A DNA stretch of 64,000 bases from Thermus islandicus DSM 21543 (GTDB lineage Bacteria > Deinococcota > Deinococci > Deinococcales > Thermaceae), in contig NZ_ATXJ01000008.1 in NCBI RefSeq assembly GCF_000421625.1, positions 20,718 through 84,717 of the forward strand. The letters are read 5' to 3'. The notes below the pieces were generated by a model. It did no database searches, was not told the origin of the DNA, and worked only from the letters and a program-made list of their open reading frames with translations. A program made the translations under genes and the position numbers. Shown here piece by piece: positions 1 through 12,144 of the stretch (the stretch's first letter is position 1; each line of letters starts with the position of its first letter).

Positions 1-372
1 GCCCGGAACTACCTCCTGCCCCGGGGCCTCGCCGTTTTGGCCACGGAGAGCAACCTGAAGGCCCTCGAGGCCAAGATCCGCGCCCAGGCCAGGCGGCTGG
101 CGGAGCGAAAGGCCGAGGCGGAGAGGCTCAAGGAGATCTTGGAAAACCTCACCCTCACCATCCCGGTGCGGGCGGGGGAGGCCAAGATCTACGGTTCCGT
201 CACCGCCAAGGACATCGCCGAAGCCCTTTCCCGCCAGCACGGCATCACCATTGACCCGAAGCGCCTGCAGCTGGAGAAGCCCATCAAGGAGCTGGGGGAG
301 TACGTCCTCGCCTACAAACCCCACCCCGAGGTGCCCATCCGGCTCAAGGTGAACGTGGTGGCCCAGGAGTAG
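1..372 (+). CDS. rplI: 50S ribosomal protein L9 (5' end outside window)
   Basis: Structural protein of the large ribosomal subunit. Base 1 is in frame and reads ARNYLLPRGLA, the conserved N-domain motif of L9. A long basic helix (about residues 15-50 of the visible part) and the C-terminal domain (IYGSVTAKDIAEAL) follow. 123 residues are visible; L9 is usually about 148, so roughly 25 are missing. A GC-rich hairpin follows the stop. Its 3' end overlaps the convergent hydroxy-acid oxidase gene by 29 nt. Confidence 0.97.
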   Translation, partial: ARNYLLPRGLAVLATESNLKALEAKIRAQARRLAERKAEAERLKEILENLTLTIPVRAGEAKIYGSVTAKDIAEALSRQHGITIDPKRLQLEKPIKELGEYVLAYKPHPEVPIRLKVNVVAQE

Positions 373-1672
373 GGGCGGACCCCTTAGGCCCCCCGCCCTC
401 CTGGGGCGGGGGGGTTTCCTTGACGAGGAGGTGGGGGCCGAGCTCCGCCAGGCTTCTTACCCCCGAGAGGGCGAGGGTGAGCTCCAGCTCGGCCAGAAAG
501 TGGGCGAGGACCGCCCTGACCCCTTCCTCGCCCTTGAGGGCCAGGCCGTAGACGTAGGGCCTTCCTAGGCCCACCGCCCGGGCCCCCAGGGCCAGGGCCT
601 TGACCGCATCCGCCCCGGTGCGGACGCCGCTGTCCAGGAGGAGGGGGACCTGCTCCCCTACCGCCTGGGCGAGGAGGGGCAGGGCCTCGAGGGCGGCCAG
701 GCTCCCGTCCACCTGCCTTCCCCCGTGGTTGGAGACGTAGACCCCGTCCACCCCCAAGGCCACCGCCTTTACGGCGTCCTCCGGGTGGAGGAGGCCCTTG
801 AGGAGGAGGGGCAGGCGGGTGGCCTCCCGGACCCTCTCCACCTCCTCCCAGGAGAGCTCGGGGAAGGAGTAGGTGGCCACGAAGCGGCGCACGGCCTTCT
901 GCATCCGGGAAAGGTCCAGCCCATAGCGCTTCCCCGTCTGCCTGAGGGCGAGGAGGTTCGTGAGAAGGGCCAGGGTGGGCTTGGGGCGGAAAGCGGGGCC
1001 CTCCAGGGGCTCGTCCAGGGCCCCTAAAAAGGCGGGGTCGGTGAGGTACTGGGCCATGCCCTGCCCCTTGAGGAAGGGGAGGTGGGCCAGGTCCAGGTCC
1101 CGGGGGCGCCAGCCCAGCTGGACCGTGTCCACGGTGAGGACCACCCCGGCGCACCCCGCCTCCTCCGCCCGGCGCAGGAAGCTTTGCACCACCCGCCGGT
1201 CGCTGGAGTGGTAGAGCTGGAAGAAGACCACCGCCTCGGGGTTGGCCTCCCGGGCCGCCGCCACCACCCGCTCCAGGGGGTAGGAGCTCTGGTTGGAAAC
1301 CATGAAGGGCACCCCTGTGCGGGCCGCCGCCCGGGCCGCGGCCAGGTCGGCCTCGGGGTGGGCGAGCTCTAAAACCCCAATGGGGCAGAGGAAGAGGGGG
1401 GCGGCCCACCGGCGCCCCCAAAGCTCCCCCTCGAGGCCCGGGGGCTTGGCCCCCCGGAGCATCCGGGGGAGGAGGCGGTAGCGGTCAAAGGCCTGGCGGT
1501 TCGCGGCCATGGTCCTTTCCAGCCCCGCCCCCCCCGCCACGTAGGCGAAGGCCTCGGGGGACATCCGCTTCCTCGCCGCCTCCTCCAGGGCCTCGGGATG
1601 GACGGGGACCGGGGGCTTCCGCCCCAAGAGGCCCTCCAGGTAGATCCGCTGCTGCACGCTCCTTCCCAGCAT
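344..1672 (-). CDS. FMN-dependent alpha-hydroxy-acid oxidase (lactate oxidase/monooxygenase family)
   Basis: Likely oxidises an L-2-hydroxy acid such as lactate using FMN; the exact substrate is not readable. The family TIM barrel is clear: LSNQSS-like phosphate region (PFMVSNQSSYPLE), YHSSDR, VLTVDT, the catalytic-His motif YVSNHGGRQ, and the FMN-phosphate motif LDSGVRTGADAVKALALGARAVGLGRP split across two strands. The ATG at 1672 is chosen because AAGGAGG lies 6 nt upstream; the frame stays open further but has no site there. 442 residues is long for the family. The last 20 residues (Pro/Gly-rich) run through the rplI terminator and may be a non-functional extension. Confidence 0.9.
   Translation of the reverse strand: MLGRSVQQRIYLEGLLGRKPPVPVHPEALEEAARKRMSPEAFAYVAGGAGLERTMAANRQAFDRYRLLPRMLRGAKPPGLEGELWGRRWAAPLFLCPIGVLELAHPEADLAAARAAARTGVPFMVSNQSSYPLERVVAAAREANPEAVVFFQLYHSSDRRVVQSFLRRAEEAGCAGVVLTVDTVQLGWRPRDLDLAHLPFLKGQGMAQYLTDPAFLGALDEPLEGPAFRPKPTLALLTNLLALRQTGKRYGLDLSRMQKAVRRFVATYSFPELSWEEVERVREATRLPLLLKGLLHPEDAVKAVALGVDGVYVSNHGGRQVDGSLAALEALPLLAQAVGEQVPLLLDSGVRTGADAVKALALGARAVGLGRPYVYGLALKGEEGVRAVLAHFLAELELTLALSGVRSLAELGPHLLVKETPPPQEGGGPKGSAPTPGPPRSP
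389..415 (+). terminator. Hairpin terminator after rplI
   Basis: A 10-bp stem, CCCCCCGCCC (389-398) with GGGCGGGGGG (404-413), has a 5-nt loop and is followed by a short T run. It lies 17 nt after the rplI stop. It also lies inside the last codons of the convergent oxidase gene and encodes part of its Pro/Gly-rich tail. Confidence 0.7.
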
Positions 1673-1739
1673 CCCGTGCCTCCTTGACGCCTTTGCCCGG
1701 ATTCTACCCCGGGGGGTCCAGGCTGTAAACTGGGTGCAA

Positions 1740-2567
1740 ATGGCGAGGTCCGTCCTCATTACCGGGGCCGGAAGCGGGATCGGCCTGGCCACGGCGAGGC
1801 TTTTGGCCGCCCGGGGCTTCCGCGTCTACGGCGGGGTGCGCCGGCCGGAGGACGCCAAGGCCCTGGAGGCCTTGGGGGTGGAGCCCCTCTTTCTGGATGT
1901 GACCCGGGAGGAGGACCTCCTCCGGGCCAGGGAGCGCCTGGAGGGCGAAGGCCTTTACGGCCTAGTGGCCAACGCCGGCCTCGCCGTGGCGGGGCCCTTG
2001 GAGCTCGTGCCGGTCTCGGCCTTCCGGGAAGCCCTCGAGGCGAACGTCCTGGGGGCCTTCGCCACGGTGAAGGCCTTTCTCCCCCTCCTTAGGGCCTCCC
2101 GGGGCCGGATCGTCCTCATGGGCTCCGTCTCCGGTCTCGTGGCCCTGCCCCTCATGGGCCCCTATGCGGCGAGCAAGTTCGCCCTCGAGGCCCTGGCCGA
2201 TGCCCTTCGGGTGGAGCTCCTCCCCTTCGGGGTCAAGGTGGCCCTCATTGAGCCCGGCTCGGTAGCCACGCCCATCTGGGAGCGCTCCTTAAAGCGGGCC
2301 GAGGGGTATTTGGAGCCCCCGCCCCCGGGGACCGAGGGGGTCTACGGCCGTTACCTGGAGGTGGCCCGGAGGCTTGCCGAGGGGAACGCCAGGCGGGGGC
2401 TCCCCCCGGAGCGGGTGGCGGAGGCGGTCTACCGGGCCCTCACCGAGCCCAGGCCAAAGGCCCGCTACCTGGTGGCCCACCCCGCCCGGGCCCGGGAGAC
2501 CCGGCTCCTCCGGCTCCTCCCCGCCCCCCTCCGGGACCGGCTCGTGGCCCGCTTCCTCGGGGCCTAG
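1740..2567 (+). CDS. Short-chain dehydrogenase/reductase (SDR)
   Basis: NAD(P)-dependent oxidoreductase of the classical SDR family, 275 residues. The cofactor motif TGAGSGIG is near residue 8, NAG is near residue 80, and the catalytic triad is visible as SVSG and YAASK. The C-terminus is family-typical and ends in an Arg/Leu-rich helix. The substrate cannot be told. The start is the ATG at 1740; a GTG two codons upstream is possible. The gene is divergent from the oxidase, with only 67 nt between starts. Confidence 0.9.
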   Translation: MARSVLITGAGSGIGLATARLLAARGFRVYGGVRRPEDAKALEALGVEPLFLDVTREEDLLRARERLEGEGLYGLVANAGLAVAGPLELVPVSAFREALEANVLGAFATVKAFLPLLRASRGRIVLMGSVSGLVALPLMGPYAASKFALEALADALRVELLPFGVKVALIEPGSVATPIWERSLKRAEGYLEPPPPGTEGVYGRYLEVARRLAEGNARRGLPPERVAEAVYRALTEPRPKARYLVAHPARARETRLLRLLPAPLRDRLVARFLGA

Positions 2568-2586
2568 GGGGAGGTTTCCCAGCCTC

Positions 2587-2606
2587 ACCCTGCCCTAGGG
2601 CAGGGT
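2587..2606. promoter_or_regulatory. Perfect 20-nt palindrome between SDR gene and lipB
   Basis: ACCCTGCCCT followed directly by AGGGCAGGGT is perfectly self-complementary. It sits 20 nt after the SDR stop and 4 nt before the lipB -10 box, so it covers the lipB -35 position. It may be a terminator of the SDR gene, an operator for lipB-lipA, or both. Confidence 0.6.
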
Positions 2607-2610
2607 CTTG

Positions 2611-2616
2611 TATGCT
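2611..2616 (+). promoter_or_regulatory. -10 box of leaderless lipB promoter
   Basis: TATGCT, followed by 6 nt and then the lipB GTG. No Shine-Dalgarno is present, so transcription probably starts at or next to the start codon. Confidence 0.6.
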
Positions 2617-2619
2617 TAG

Positions 2620-4233
<1,614 letters not shown>

Positions 4234-4237
<4 letters not shown>

Positions 4238-4581
4238 GGCTTTTCCTCCTGGACCTCCTCGCCCTCCTCCTCTTCGCTGGGGCAGGGCTCCTTTCCCACG
4301 GCCAGCCCCTAAGCCTGGCGGGGTTCGCCCGGAACGTCCTCCCCGTGCTCTTCGTGTGGCTCCTCCTAAGCCCCTTCCTCGGCACCTACCGCCGCCCCAC
4401 CTGGGGAAACCTCCTCCTCACCTGGCTCCTGGCCTTCCCGGCGGGGTTATGGCTTAGGCAGATGGCCCTGGGCGGGGCCTTCGGGGCGGGGTTTTTCGTC
4501 TTCCTGGGGGTGGCCATGGGCTTCAGCCTCCTCTTCCTCCTCCTTCTCCGGGGCCTCGCCAAGGCCCTTCGCCTCTGGTAA
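4234..4581 (+). CDS. DUF3054-like small integral membrane protein
   Basis: A 115-residue protein with about four hydrophobic helices (roughly residues 1-22, 33-50, 60-75 and 82-108) and short basic loops, including [10 protein letters not shown]. This matches the DUF3054 family of unknown function. Its GTG overlaps the lipA stop by 4 nt, so it belongs to the lipB-lipA transcription unit. A link to lipoate metabolism is suggested only by position. Confidence 0.65.
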
Positions 4582-4590
4582 AAAGGAGCC

Positions 4591-5460
4591 ATGGAAAAGG
4601 TGGCCTTCCTCGGTCTTGGGGCCATGGGCTACCCCATGGCGGGGCACCTGGCGCGGCGCTTTCCCACCCTGGTCTGGAACCGGACCTTTGCCAAGGCCCT
4701 AAGGCACCAGGCGGAGTTCGGCTCCGAGGCCGTGCCCCTGGAGCGGGTGGCCGAGGCCCTGGTGGTCTTCACCTGCCTGCCCACCACCAAGGAGGTGGCG
4801 GAGGTGGCCGAGGCCCTCCTGCCCCACCTCCGGCAGGGCACCTACTGGGTGGACGCCACGAGCGGGGAGCCCGAGGCGAGCCGGAGGCTCGCCGAGCGCC
4901 TGAAGGAGAAGGGCGTCACCTACCTGGACGCCCCCGTCTCGGGGGGCACCTCGGGGGCCGAGGCGGGCACCCTCACGGTGATGCTGGGGGGCCCCGAGGA
5001 GGCGGTGGAGCGGGTGCGGCCCTACCTCGCCTACGCCAAGAAGGTGGTCCACGTGGGGCCCGTGGGGGCGGGGCACGCGGTGAAGGCGGTCAACAACGCC
5101 CTCCTCGCCGTAAACCTCTGGGCGGCGGGGGAGGGGCTTTTGGCCCTGGTGAAGCAGGGGGTTTCGGCGGAGCGGGCCCTCGAGGCCATCAACGCCTCCT
5201 CAGGCCGCTCCAACGCCACGGAGAACCTGATCCCCCAAAGGGTCCTCACCCGCGCCTTCCCCAAGACCTTTGCCCTGGGGCTTCTGGTGAAGGACCTGGG
5301 CATCGCCATGGGGGTTCTGGACGGGGAGAAGGCCCCAAGCCCCCTCCTGCGCCTCACCCGGGAGGTCTACGAGATGGCCAAGCGGGAGCTCGGCCTCGAG
5401 GCCGACCACGTGGAGGCCCTGAGGCTTTTGGAGCGCTGGGGCGGGGCAGAGATCCGCTAG
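4591..5460 (+). CDS. mmsB: 3-hydroxyisobutyrate dehydrogenase family protein
   Basis: Oxidises 3-hydroxyisobutyrate (valine degradation) or a related beta-hydroxy acid with NAD(P). 289 residues. The N-terminal Rossmann motif is [26 protein letters not shown] is the substrate-binding signature near residue 115; the catalytic Lys sits in [13 protein letters not shown] near residue 165. AAAAGGAGCC precedes the ATG. It converges with the branched-chain dehydrogenase operon, which acts upstream in the same pathway. The two stop codons share CTAG. Confidence 0.9.
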   Translation: MEKVAFLGLGAMGYPMAGHLARRFPTLVWNRTFAKALRHQAEFGSEAVPLERVAEALVVFTCLPTTKEVAEVAEALLPHLRQGTYWVDATSGEPEASRRLAERLKEKGVTYLDAPVSGGTSGAEAGTLTVMLGGPEEAVERVRPYLAYAKKVVHVGPVGAGHAVKAVNNALLAVNLWAAGEGLLALVKQGVSAERALEAINASSGRSNATENLIPQRVLTRAFPKTFALGLLVKDLGIAMGVLDGEKAPSPLLRLTREVYEMAKRELGLEADHVEALRLLERWGGAEIR

Positions 5461-6842
5461 CGGTTCAGGATGTGGATGGCCTGCTTGTGGAAGGCCTCCG
5501 CCGCCTCCATGAGCCCCTCGGAGAGGGTGGGGTGGGCGTGCACGGTGAGGGCGAGGTCCGTGACCGTGGCCCCCATCTCCAGGGCCAGGGTGGCCTCGGC
5601 GATGAGCTCCCCGGCCTGGGGGCCCACGAGGAAGACCCCGAGGAGGAGGTCGGTTTCCGCGTCCCCCACCACCTTGACCATTCCCTCGGCCCCGCCCAGG
5701 GTGAGGGCCCGGCCACTGGCGGCCAAGGGGAACTTCCCCACCTTCACCTTGTACCCGGCCCTCCTCGCCTCCTCCTCCGTGAGGCCGACCCCCGCCCACT
5801 CGGGGGAGGTGTAGACCACGCTCGGGACCTGGTAGTCAAAGGCGCTCTCCTTGCCCGCGGCGTTCTCCGCCGCCACCAGGCCTTCCTTCATGGCCTTGTG
5901 GGCGAGGAGGGGTGGACGGGCCACGTCCCCGATGGCGTAGATTCCGGAGGCGGTGGTTTCCATCTTCTGGTTCACCTTAACGAAGCCCTTTTCGTCCACC
6001 GCCACCCCCGCCTTTTCCAGGCCGAGGCCCTCGGTGCGGGGCTTCCGGCCCACGGCCACCAGGATCTTGTCCACCACCAGGGTTTCCCCCTTGCCCCCCT
6101 GGGCGGGCTCGAGGGCCACGTGGAGCCCGTCCTTTTGCCTCTCATACCCTACCGCCTTGGTGCCGGTTAGGACCCGGATCCCCTCCTTCTCCAGGGCGCG
6201 CCTTAGGAGGCCTGCGGTCTCGGGGTCCCCGGCGGGGAGGATCTCCGGCATGTACTCAATGAGGGTCACCTCAGCCCCAAGGCGGCGGTAGATCTGGCCG
6301 AACTCCAGTCCCACCGCCCCGCCCCCGATGACGAGGAGCCTCTTGGGGATGCCCTCCTCCACCTTCAGGGCCCGGGTGGAGTCCCAGACGTCTTCGCCGA
6401 AGGGAAAGCCCTTTAGGCTTGCGGGTTCGCTCCCCGTGGCCAGGATGAAGGTCCTCGCCCCGTAGCGCTTCCCCTCCACCTCTATCTCCTTGGGACCGGT
6501 GAAACGGGCGAAGCCCCGGGCGAGGTCCACCTTGTTGCCCTTGAGGAGGGTGCCCACGCCCCCGGTGAGCCTCCCCACCACCTGATCCCGCCAGGCCCCA
6601 AGCTTCCTTGGATCCAGCTCGGGCTTGGCCTTCAGGCCGAAGCCCTCGGCCACCTTGAGGTGGTGGAGGGTCTCGGCGGCGTGGAGGAGGGCCTTGGTGG
6701 GGATGCAGCCCACGTTGAGGCAGACGCCCCCCACCTCGGCGGCCTCCACCGCCAGCACCTTCAGGCCGAGCTGGGCCGCCCTTATGGCGGCGTGGTACCC
6801 CCCGGGGCCCGTACCGATGACGATTAGGTCGTAGCGCTCCAT
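5457..6842 (-). CDS. lpd: Dihydrolipoyl dehydrogenase (E3) of the branched-chain complex
   Basis: Reoxidises dihydrolipoamide on E2 using FAD and NAD. FAD motif [15 protein letters not shown], redox-active disulfide CLNVGC followed by IPTKAL, NAD motif [13 protein letters not shown], and the C-terminal HAHPTLSEG His-Glu pair. The ATG at 6842 (MERYD) has AGGATGG upstream; an ATG 9 nt earlier (6851), one base after the E2 stop, is the alternative. It is the last gene of the operon. A second E3 lies at 27393-28760. Confidence 0.94.
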   Translation of the reverse strand: MERYDLIVIGTGPGGYHAAIRAAQLGLKVLAVEAAEVGGVCLNVGCIPTKALLHAAETLHHLKVAEGFGLKAKPELDPRKLGAWRDQVVGRLTGGVGTLLKGNKVDLARGFARFTGPKEIEVEGKRYGARTFILATGSEPASLKGFPFGEDVWDSTRALKVEEGIPKRLLVIGGGAVGLEFGQIYRRLGAEVTLIEYMPEILPAGDPETAGLLRRALEKEGIRVLTGTKAVGYERQKDGLHVALEPAQGGKGETLVVDKILVAVGRKPRTEGLGLEKAGVAVDEKGFVKVNQKMETTASGIYAIGDVARPPLLAHKAMKEGLVAAENAAGKESAFDYQVPSVVYTSPEWAGVGLTEEEARRAGYKVKVGKFPLAASGRALTLGGAEGMVKVVGDAETDLLLGVFLVGPQAGELIAEATLALEMGATVTDLALTVHAHPTLSEGLMEAAEAFHKQAIHILNR

Positions 6843-6852
6843 AGGGGCCATC

Positions 6853-8211
6853 CTACATTTCCAGAAGCAAGAGGTCGGGGTTTTCCAGGAGCCTTATGAC
6901 CTCCCGGGTGAACATGGCCGCCTCCGCCCCGTCCACCAGGCGGTGGTCAAAGGAGAGGGAGAGGAACATGATGTCCCGCGCTTGGATGGAGCCGTCCGGC
7001 ATGACCCAGGGGCGCTTCCTTATGGAGTGCACCCCAAGGATGGCCGCATCGGGCAGGTGGATGATGGGGAAGCTCAAGGTGGCCCCCACGGAGCCGATGT
7101 TGGTGATGGTGAAGGTGGAGCCCGAGACCTCCTCGGGGGCGAGGCGGCCTTCCCGCGCCTTTTGGGAGAGCTCCGCGATCTCCTTGGCGAGCTCCAGGAC
7201 GCTCTTCCGGTCGGCGTCCTTCAGCACAGGCACGATGAGGCCCCTTTCCGTGGCCACGGCGAGGCCGATGTGGTAGTAGCGCTTGTAGACGATCTCCTGC
7301 CTCTCCTCGTCCAGGCTGGTGTTGAGCATGGGGAACTTCTTCAGGGAGCGCACCACCGCCTTGACGATGAAGGGCAAGTAGGTGAGCTTTACCCCCTGGC
7401 GCTCGGCCTCGGGCTTGAGCCGCTCGCGCAAGTGGACGAGCTCCGTGAGGTCCGCCTCGTCCACGTTCAGGGTGCGCACGGTGTAGAGGTGGCTCTGCCA
7501 GAGCCCCTGGGCGATGCTGCGGCGGATGCCCCTAAGGGGCATCCGCTCCTCCAGGGCCTCGTACCCCTTGGGCGGGGCGTACCTGGGCGGGGGCGGGAAA
7601 CCGGGGGCCGGCGCCTCGGGCTCCCGGGTGGCCTCGGCGGGGGCGGGTGGGGCCTTGCGGCTTGCCGCATAGGCCCGCACGTCCTCCACCCGGACCCTGC
7701 CCATGGGCCCCGATCCCGGCACCTCCTCAATGGGGATCCCGAGCTCCCGGGCGAGCTTTCTCGCGGCGGGGACGGCCAGCACCCTCCCTGTCCGGACCTC
7801 CTCCTTGGGTTTTTCGGCGAGGAAGGGATTTTTTACGGTCACCTGGGTGGGGTCCGGCTTGAAGAGGGAGAGGTCCTCCTTTTGCTCCTTAGGAGGAAGC
7901 CCCGGCTCCACGATGGAGCGCTCCTCCACCGCCTGGACCGGGGGGGCCTCCTTCACCCCCTCCACCGCCTCCCCGGGCTCGGCGAGGAGGGCGATGGGGG
8001 CGTGGACCTTCACCACCTCCCCCTCCTTGGCGAGCTTCTTCAGGAGCACCCCCTCGTAGGGCGAGGGTAGCTCCACCGTGACCTTGTCGGTCATGACCTC
8101 CACGAAGGGTTGGTCCTTCTTGAGGTAGTCTCCCTCCTCCACCAGCCACTTGAGGATCTCGCCTTCCACCACGCTTTCGGCGAGCTCGGGCATGAGGATT
8201 TCCTTGGCCAT
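6853..8211 (-). CDS. bkdB: Branched-chain 2-oxoacid dehydrogenase E2 (lipoamide acyltransferase)
   Basis: Core of the complex; transfers the acyl group to CoA. Domain order: one lipoyl domain (residues 1-78, lipoyl Lys in MTDKVTVE, about residue 43), a Pro/Glu linker, a peripheral-subunit-binding domain (PAARKLARELGI..., about 145-185), an Ala/Pro-rich linker, and a catalytic domain ending in the SFDHRLVDG active-site motif. 452 residues. AGGAGG before the ATG overlaps the hicA stop codon, so translation is probably coupled to hicA. Confidence 0.93.
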   Translation of the reverse strand: MAKEILMPELAESVVEGEILKWLVEEGDYLKKDQPFVEVMTDKVTVELPSPYEGVLLKKLAKEGEVVKVHAPIALLAEPGEAVEGVKEAPPVQAVEERSIVEPGLPPKEQKEDLSLFKPDPTQVTVKNPFLAEKPKEEVRTGRVLAVPAARKLARELGIPIEEVPGSGPMGRVRVEDVRAYAASRKAPPAPAEATREPEAPAPGFPPPPRYAPPKGYEALEERMPLRGIRRSIAQGLWQSHLYTVRTLNVDEADLTELVHLRERLKPEAERQGVKLTYLPFIVKAVVRSLKKFPMLNTSLDEERQEIVYKRYYHIGLAVATERGLIVPVLKDADRKSVLELAKEIAELSQKAREGRLAPEEVSGSTFTITNIGSVGATLSFPIIHLPDAAILGVHSIRKRPWVMPDGSIQARDIMFLSLSFDHRLVDGAEAAMFTREVIRLLENPDLLLLEM

Positions 8212-8220
8212 ACTCCTCCT

Positions 8221-8466
8221 CTACAGGTCCAAAAGGCGCTCAAGGGTTTTGCGGTCCACGCCACGGGCCTCCGCCACCGCCCTCAGGATTCCGGCCAAGG
8301 TACCTACCTTCAGCGGCCGGTACAGGGGGATGGTGACGGCGCGTTCACCCTTTGGGCCTTTCCAGACCATGCGCACGTGGCTTCCCGTTTGCCGCTCTAC
8401 CTGGTAGCCCAGGCGGGCCAGTTTTTGGACGAGCTCCTCCCCGGTGAGGTCGCGGGGAAGCTTCAC
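8221..8466 (-). CDS. hicA: HicA-family mRNA interferase-like toxin
   Basis: 81 residues with the HicA double-stranded-RNA-binding-like fold: LTGEELVQKLARLGYQV, then the catalytic GSHVRM with its conserved His, then the TIPLYRPLKVGTLAGILRA helix region. HicA proteins are ribosome-independent mRNA nucleases. The GTG start overlaps the hicB stop (GTGA), which fixes the start; the frame is open upstream without a site. It lies between E1beta and E2 of the branched-chain dehydrogenase operon on the same strand. Confidence 0.85.
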   Translation of the reverse strand: MKLPRDLTGEELVQKLARLGYQVERQTGSHVRMVWKGPKGERAVTIPLYRPLKVGTLAGILRAVAEARGVDRKTLERLLDL

Positions 8467-8669
8467 GGGACCAGGACCTCCTCGCGGACGAAGTGCAGGC
8501 GGATGATGGGGGGGGCTTCTTCGCCGAAGTGGCACCGCACCGCGTCCCGCACCATCTCCTTGAGTTCCTCCCAGGTTTCTCCCTCCGTGAAGATGGCTTC
8601 TCCCAGGGCCCGTGCCACGAACCCCCCCTCTTCTGCCTCTTCCACCAAGAAGATGACTTCCCTCGGCAT
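8463..8669 (-). CDS. hicB: HicB-family antitoxin-like protein
   Basis: 68 residues. The sequence (EEAEEGGFVARALGEAI, then TWEELKEMVRDAVRCHF) matches the partial RNase-H-like fold of HicB antitoxins. No C-terminal DNA-binding domain is present, so it probably cannot repress by itself. The order is antitoxin first, toxin second. Its ATG lies 1 nt after the E1beta stop, so it is embedded in the operon without a promoter of its own. Confidence 0.8.
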   Translation of the reverse strand: MPREVIFLVEEAEEGGFVARALGEAIFTEGETWEELKEMVRDAVRCHFGEEAPPIIRLHFVREEVLVP

Positions 8670-8670
8670 A

Positions 8671-9645
8671 TCAGTAGTCTAGCGCCCGCTTGGCGGCGTT
8701 CAGGATGCGGGTGACGGTGGGCATGTAGAGCTTGTCTTGGGCGTAAGGGTAGGGGGTGTCAAACCCCGTGACCCGGAGGGGCGGGGCGAGGAGCATGTCC
8801 AGGATGTCCTCGGCGATGGTGGCCGCTACCTCGCTCAGGAAGCTCGCGTGGCGGGGGGCGTCGGCCACCAGGACCGCCCGGCCCGTCTTGGCCACGGAGT
8901 GCATCACCGCCTCGTAGTCCCAGGGCATGAGGCTCCTTAGGTCCAAGACCTCGGCAAAGACCCCGGCCTTGGCGAGCTCCTCCGCCGCCTGCAAGACCTC
9001 GGGCATCACGGCGCCGTAGCCGATGAGGCTGAGGTCCTTTCCCTCCCGCCTCAGGGCGGCCTTGCCGATGGGAAGGGTGTAGTCCTCCTCGGGCACCTCC
9101 TCCTTCACCGAGCGGTAGAGCCTCTTGGGCTCTAGGAAGACCACGGGGTCCTCGTCCCGGATGGCCGCCTTCAGAAGCCCCTTGGCGTCGTAGGGGGTGG
9201 AGACGGCCACCACCTTGAGCCCGGCGGTGTGGACGAAGTGGGCCTCGGGGCTTTGGGAGTGGTGGTGCCCGCCCCTCACCCCGCCCCCCGAGGGCATCCG
9301 CACCACCAAGGGGGCGGCGAACTGGCCCCCGGAGCGGTAGCGAAGCTTGGCCACCTGGCTTACGAGCTGGTCAAAGCCCGGGAAGACGTAGTCGGCGAAC
9401 TGGATCTCGGCCACGGGCCTCAGGCCGTGGACGGCCATGCCGAGGGCGGCCCCGAGGATGGCCGCCTCGGAGAGGGGGGTGTCCAGGACCCGGTCGCGGC
9501 CGTACTTCTGGAGAAGGCCCTCGGTGACCAAGAAGACCCCACCTCGCTTCCCCACGTCCTCCCCCAGGACCACCACCTTGGGGTCTTTGGCCATCTCCTC
9601 GTCCAGGGCCCGGTTCAGGGCCTGCACCATGGTCATCACGGCCAT
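8671..9645 (-). CDS. bkdA2: Branched-chain 2-oxoacid dehydrogenase E1 beta subunit
   Basis: Forms the thiamine-diphosphate-dependent alpha2beta2 decarboxylase with the preceding gene product. 324 residues. Transketolase-like pyrimidine domain: [11 protein letters not shown] near residue 30, [17 protein letters not shown] near 56 with the conserved Glu, and the [13 protein letters not shown] phosphorylation-loop-like region near 120. The C-terminal domain carries [13 protein letters not shown]. Ten bases separate it from E1alpha. Confidence 0.95.
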   Translation of the reverse strand: MAVMTMVQALNRALDEEMAKDPKVVVLGEDVGKRGGVFLVTEGLLQKYGRDRVLDTPLSEAAILGAALGMAVHGLRPVAEIQFADYVFPGFDQLVSQVAKLRYRSGGQFAAPLVVRMPSGGGVRGGHHHSQSPEAHFVHTAGLKVVAVSTPYDAKGLLKAAIRDEDPVVFLEPKRLYRSVKEEVPEEDYTLPIGKAALRREGKDLSLIGYGAVMPEVLQAAEELAKAGVFAEVLDLRSLMPWDYEAVMHSVAKTGRAVLVADAPRHASFLSEVAATIAEDILDMLLAPPLRVTGFDTPYPYAQDKLYMPTVTRILNAAKRALDY

Positions 9646-9655
9646 GACGCCCCCC

Positions 9656-11328
<1,673 letters not shown>

Positions 11329-11332
<4 letters not shown>

Positions 11333-11721
11333 CCTACGAGGCCTTCGTGAAGCTGGTGGAGAGGCTCTGGGACGAGATCCCCGAGGACTTCAAAAGGGGC
11401 CTCCAGGGGGTGCACGTCTTCCCCGAGGCCAAGCCCGAGCCGGGCCTTCCCGGGGTGTGGCGGCTCGGGGAGTACCTGGACCCTGGTCCGCCCTCGGCCT
11501 TTGGGGGATTTGAAGGCCTCGGGCGGCACATTGCCCTCTACTACGGCTCCTTCCAAAGGGTGGCGGGGAAGGGGTTTAAGTGGGAGGAAGAGGTGTGGGA
11601 AACCCTCCTCCACGAGCTTAGGCACCACCTGGAGTCCCTGGCGGGGCGGGACGACCTCGTGCAGGAGGACCTCAAGCGCCTGGACGCCTTTCGCCGGGGC
11701 GGGCTTCCGGAGGAAGGGTAG
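11329..11721 (+). CDS. Minimal zincin-like metallopeptidase family protein
   Basis: 130 residues carrying TLLHELRHHLE, an HExxH zinc motif with an extra His, near residue 88, plus the upstream IALYYGSF segment. This is the small family of predicted neutral zinc metallopeptidases (DUF1025-like). Proteolytic activity is not proven for the family. It is translationally coupled to rlmH by ATGA. Its 3' end overlaps the convergent DUF2203 gene by 50 nt. Confidence 0.82.
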
Positions 11722-12097
11722 GGCTTTCCTGCGAAAGGGGCCTGCGCTCCGCATAGCCCCCGGAGAGGGGATGGTAGTGGGCCACCTCGGGCTCCCCCTC
11801 CTGCCAGCAGAGGAAGACCACCTCGCCCCCAAGGCGGGCGGGGAAATCCACCAGGCCCCGGTCCAGATCCTTGAGGAAGACCCCCAGGGAGGCCAGGTAG
11901 CGGGCGTCGGCCTCGAGGGTGCCGAGGAGGAAGCGGGCCTCCTCCTCCAGGGCCCGCCGCAAAAGCCCCCGCGCCTCGGGAAGGCGCTTCTGCGCCTCCT
12001 TGAGCTCCTCCCTGGCCTGGCGCATCTCCCCGAGAACCCGCCTAAGCTCGGGCAGAAGGGCGTCCGCCTCTTCCTTGGTGAAGATCCGGACGAACAT
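11672..12097 (-). CDS. DUF2203 family protein
   Basis: 141 residues of unknown function: an N-terminal helical hairpin rich in Glu/Arg/Leu (TKEEADALLPELRRVL), then the conserved core DFPARLGGEVVFLCWQEGEP and EVAHYHPL typical of DUF2203. The ATG at 12097 lies 10 nt after TATGCT (12108-12113 complement), so a short or absent leader is likely. An ATG five codons upstream is the alternative. The last 16 codons overlap the zincin gene in antisense. Confidence 0.78.
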   Translation of the reverse strand: MFVRIFTKEEADALLPELRRVLGEMRQAREELKEAQKRLPEARGLLRRALEEEARFLLGTLEADARYLASLGVFLKDLDRGLVDFPARLGGEVVFLCWQEGEPEVAHYHPLSGGYAERRPLSQESPTLPPEARPGERRPGA

Positions 12098-12144
12098 ACC
12101 TGCCCTTAGCATAGCATTTTTGATTAGGAAAATCTAAGCCTGGC

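Noticed and set aside
384..1421. Long minus-strand frame rich in Gly/Pro/Arg within the oxidase gene
   Set aside because: An out-of-frame shadow typical of GC-rich DNA; the oxidase frame has clear motifs and a ribosome-binding site.
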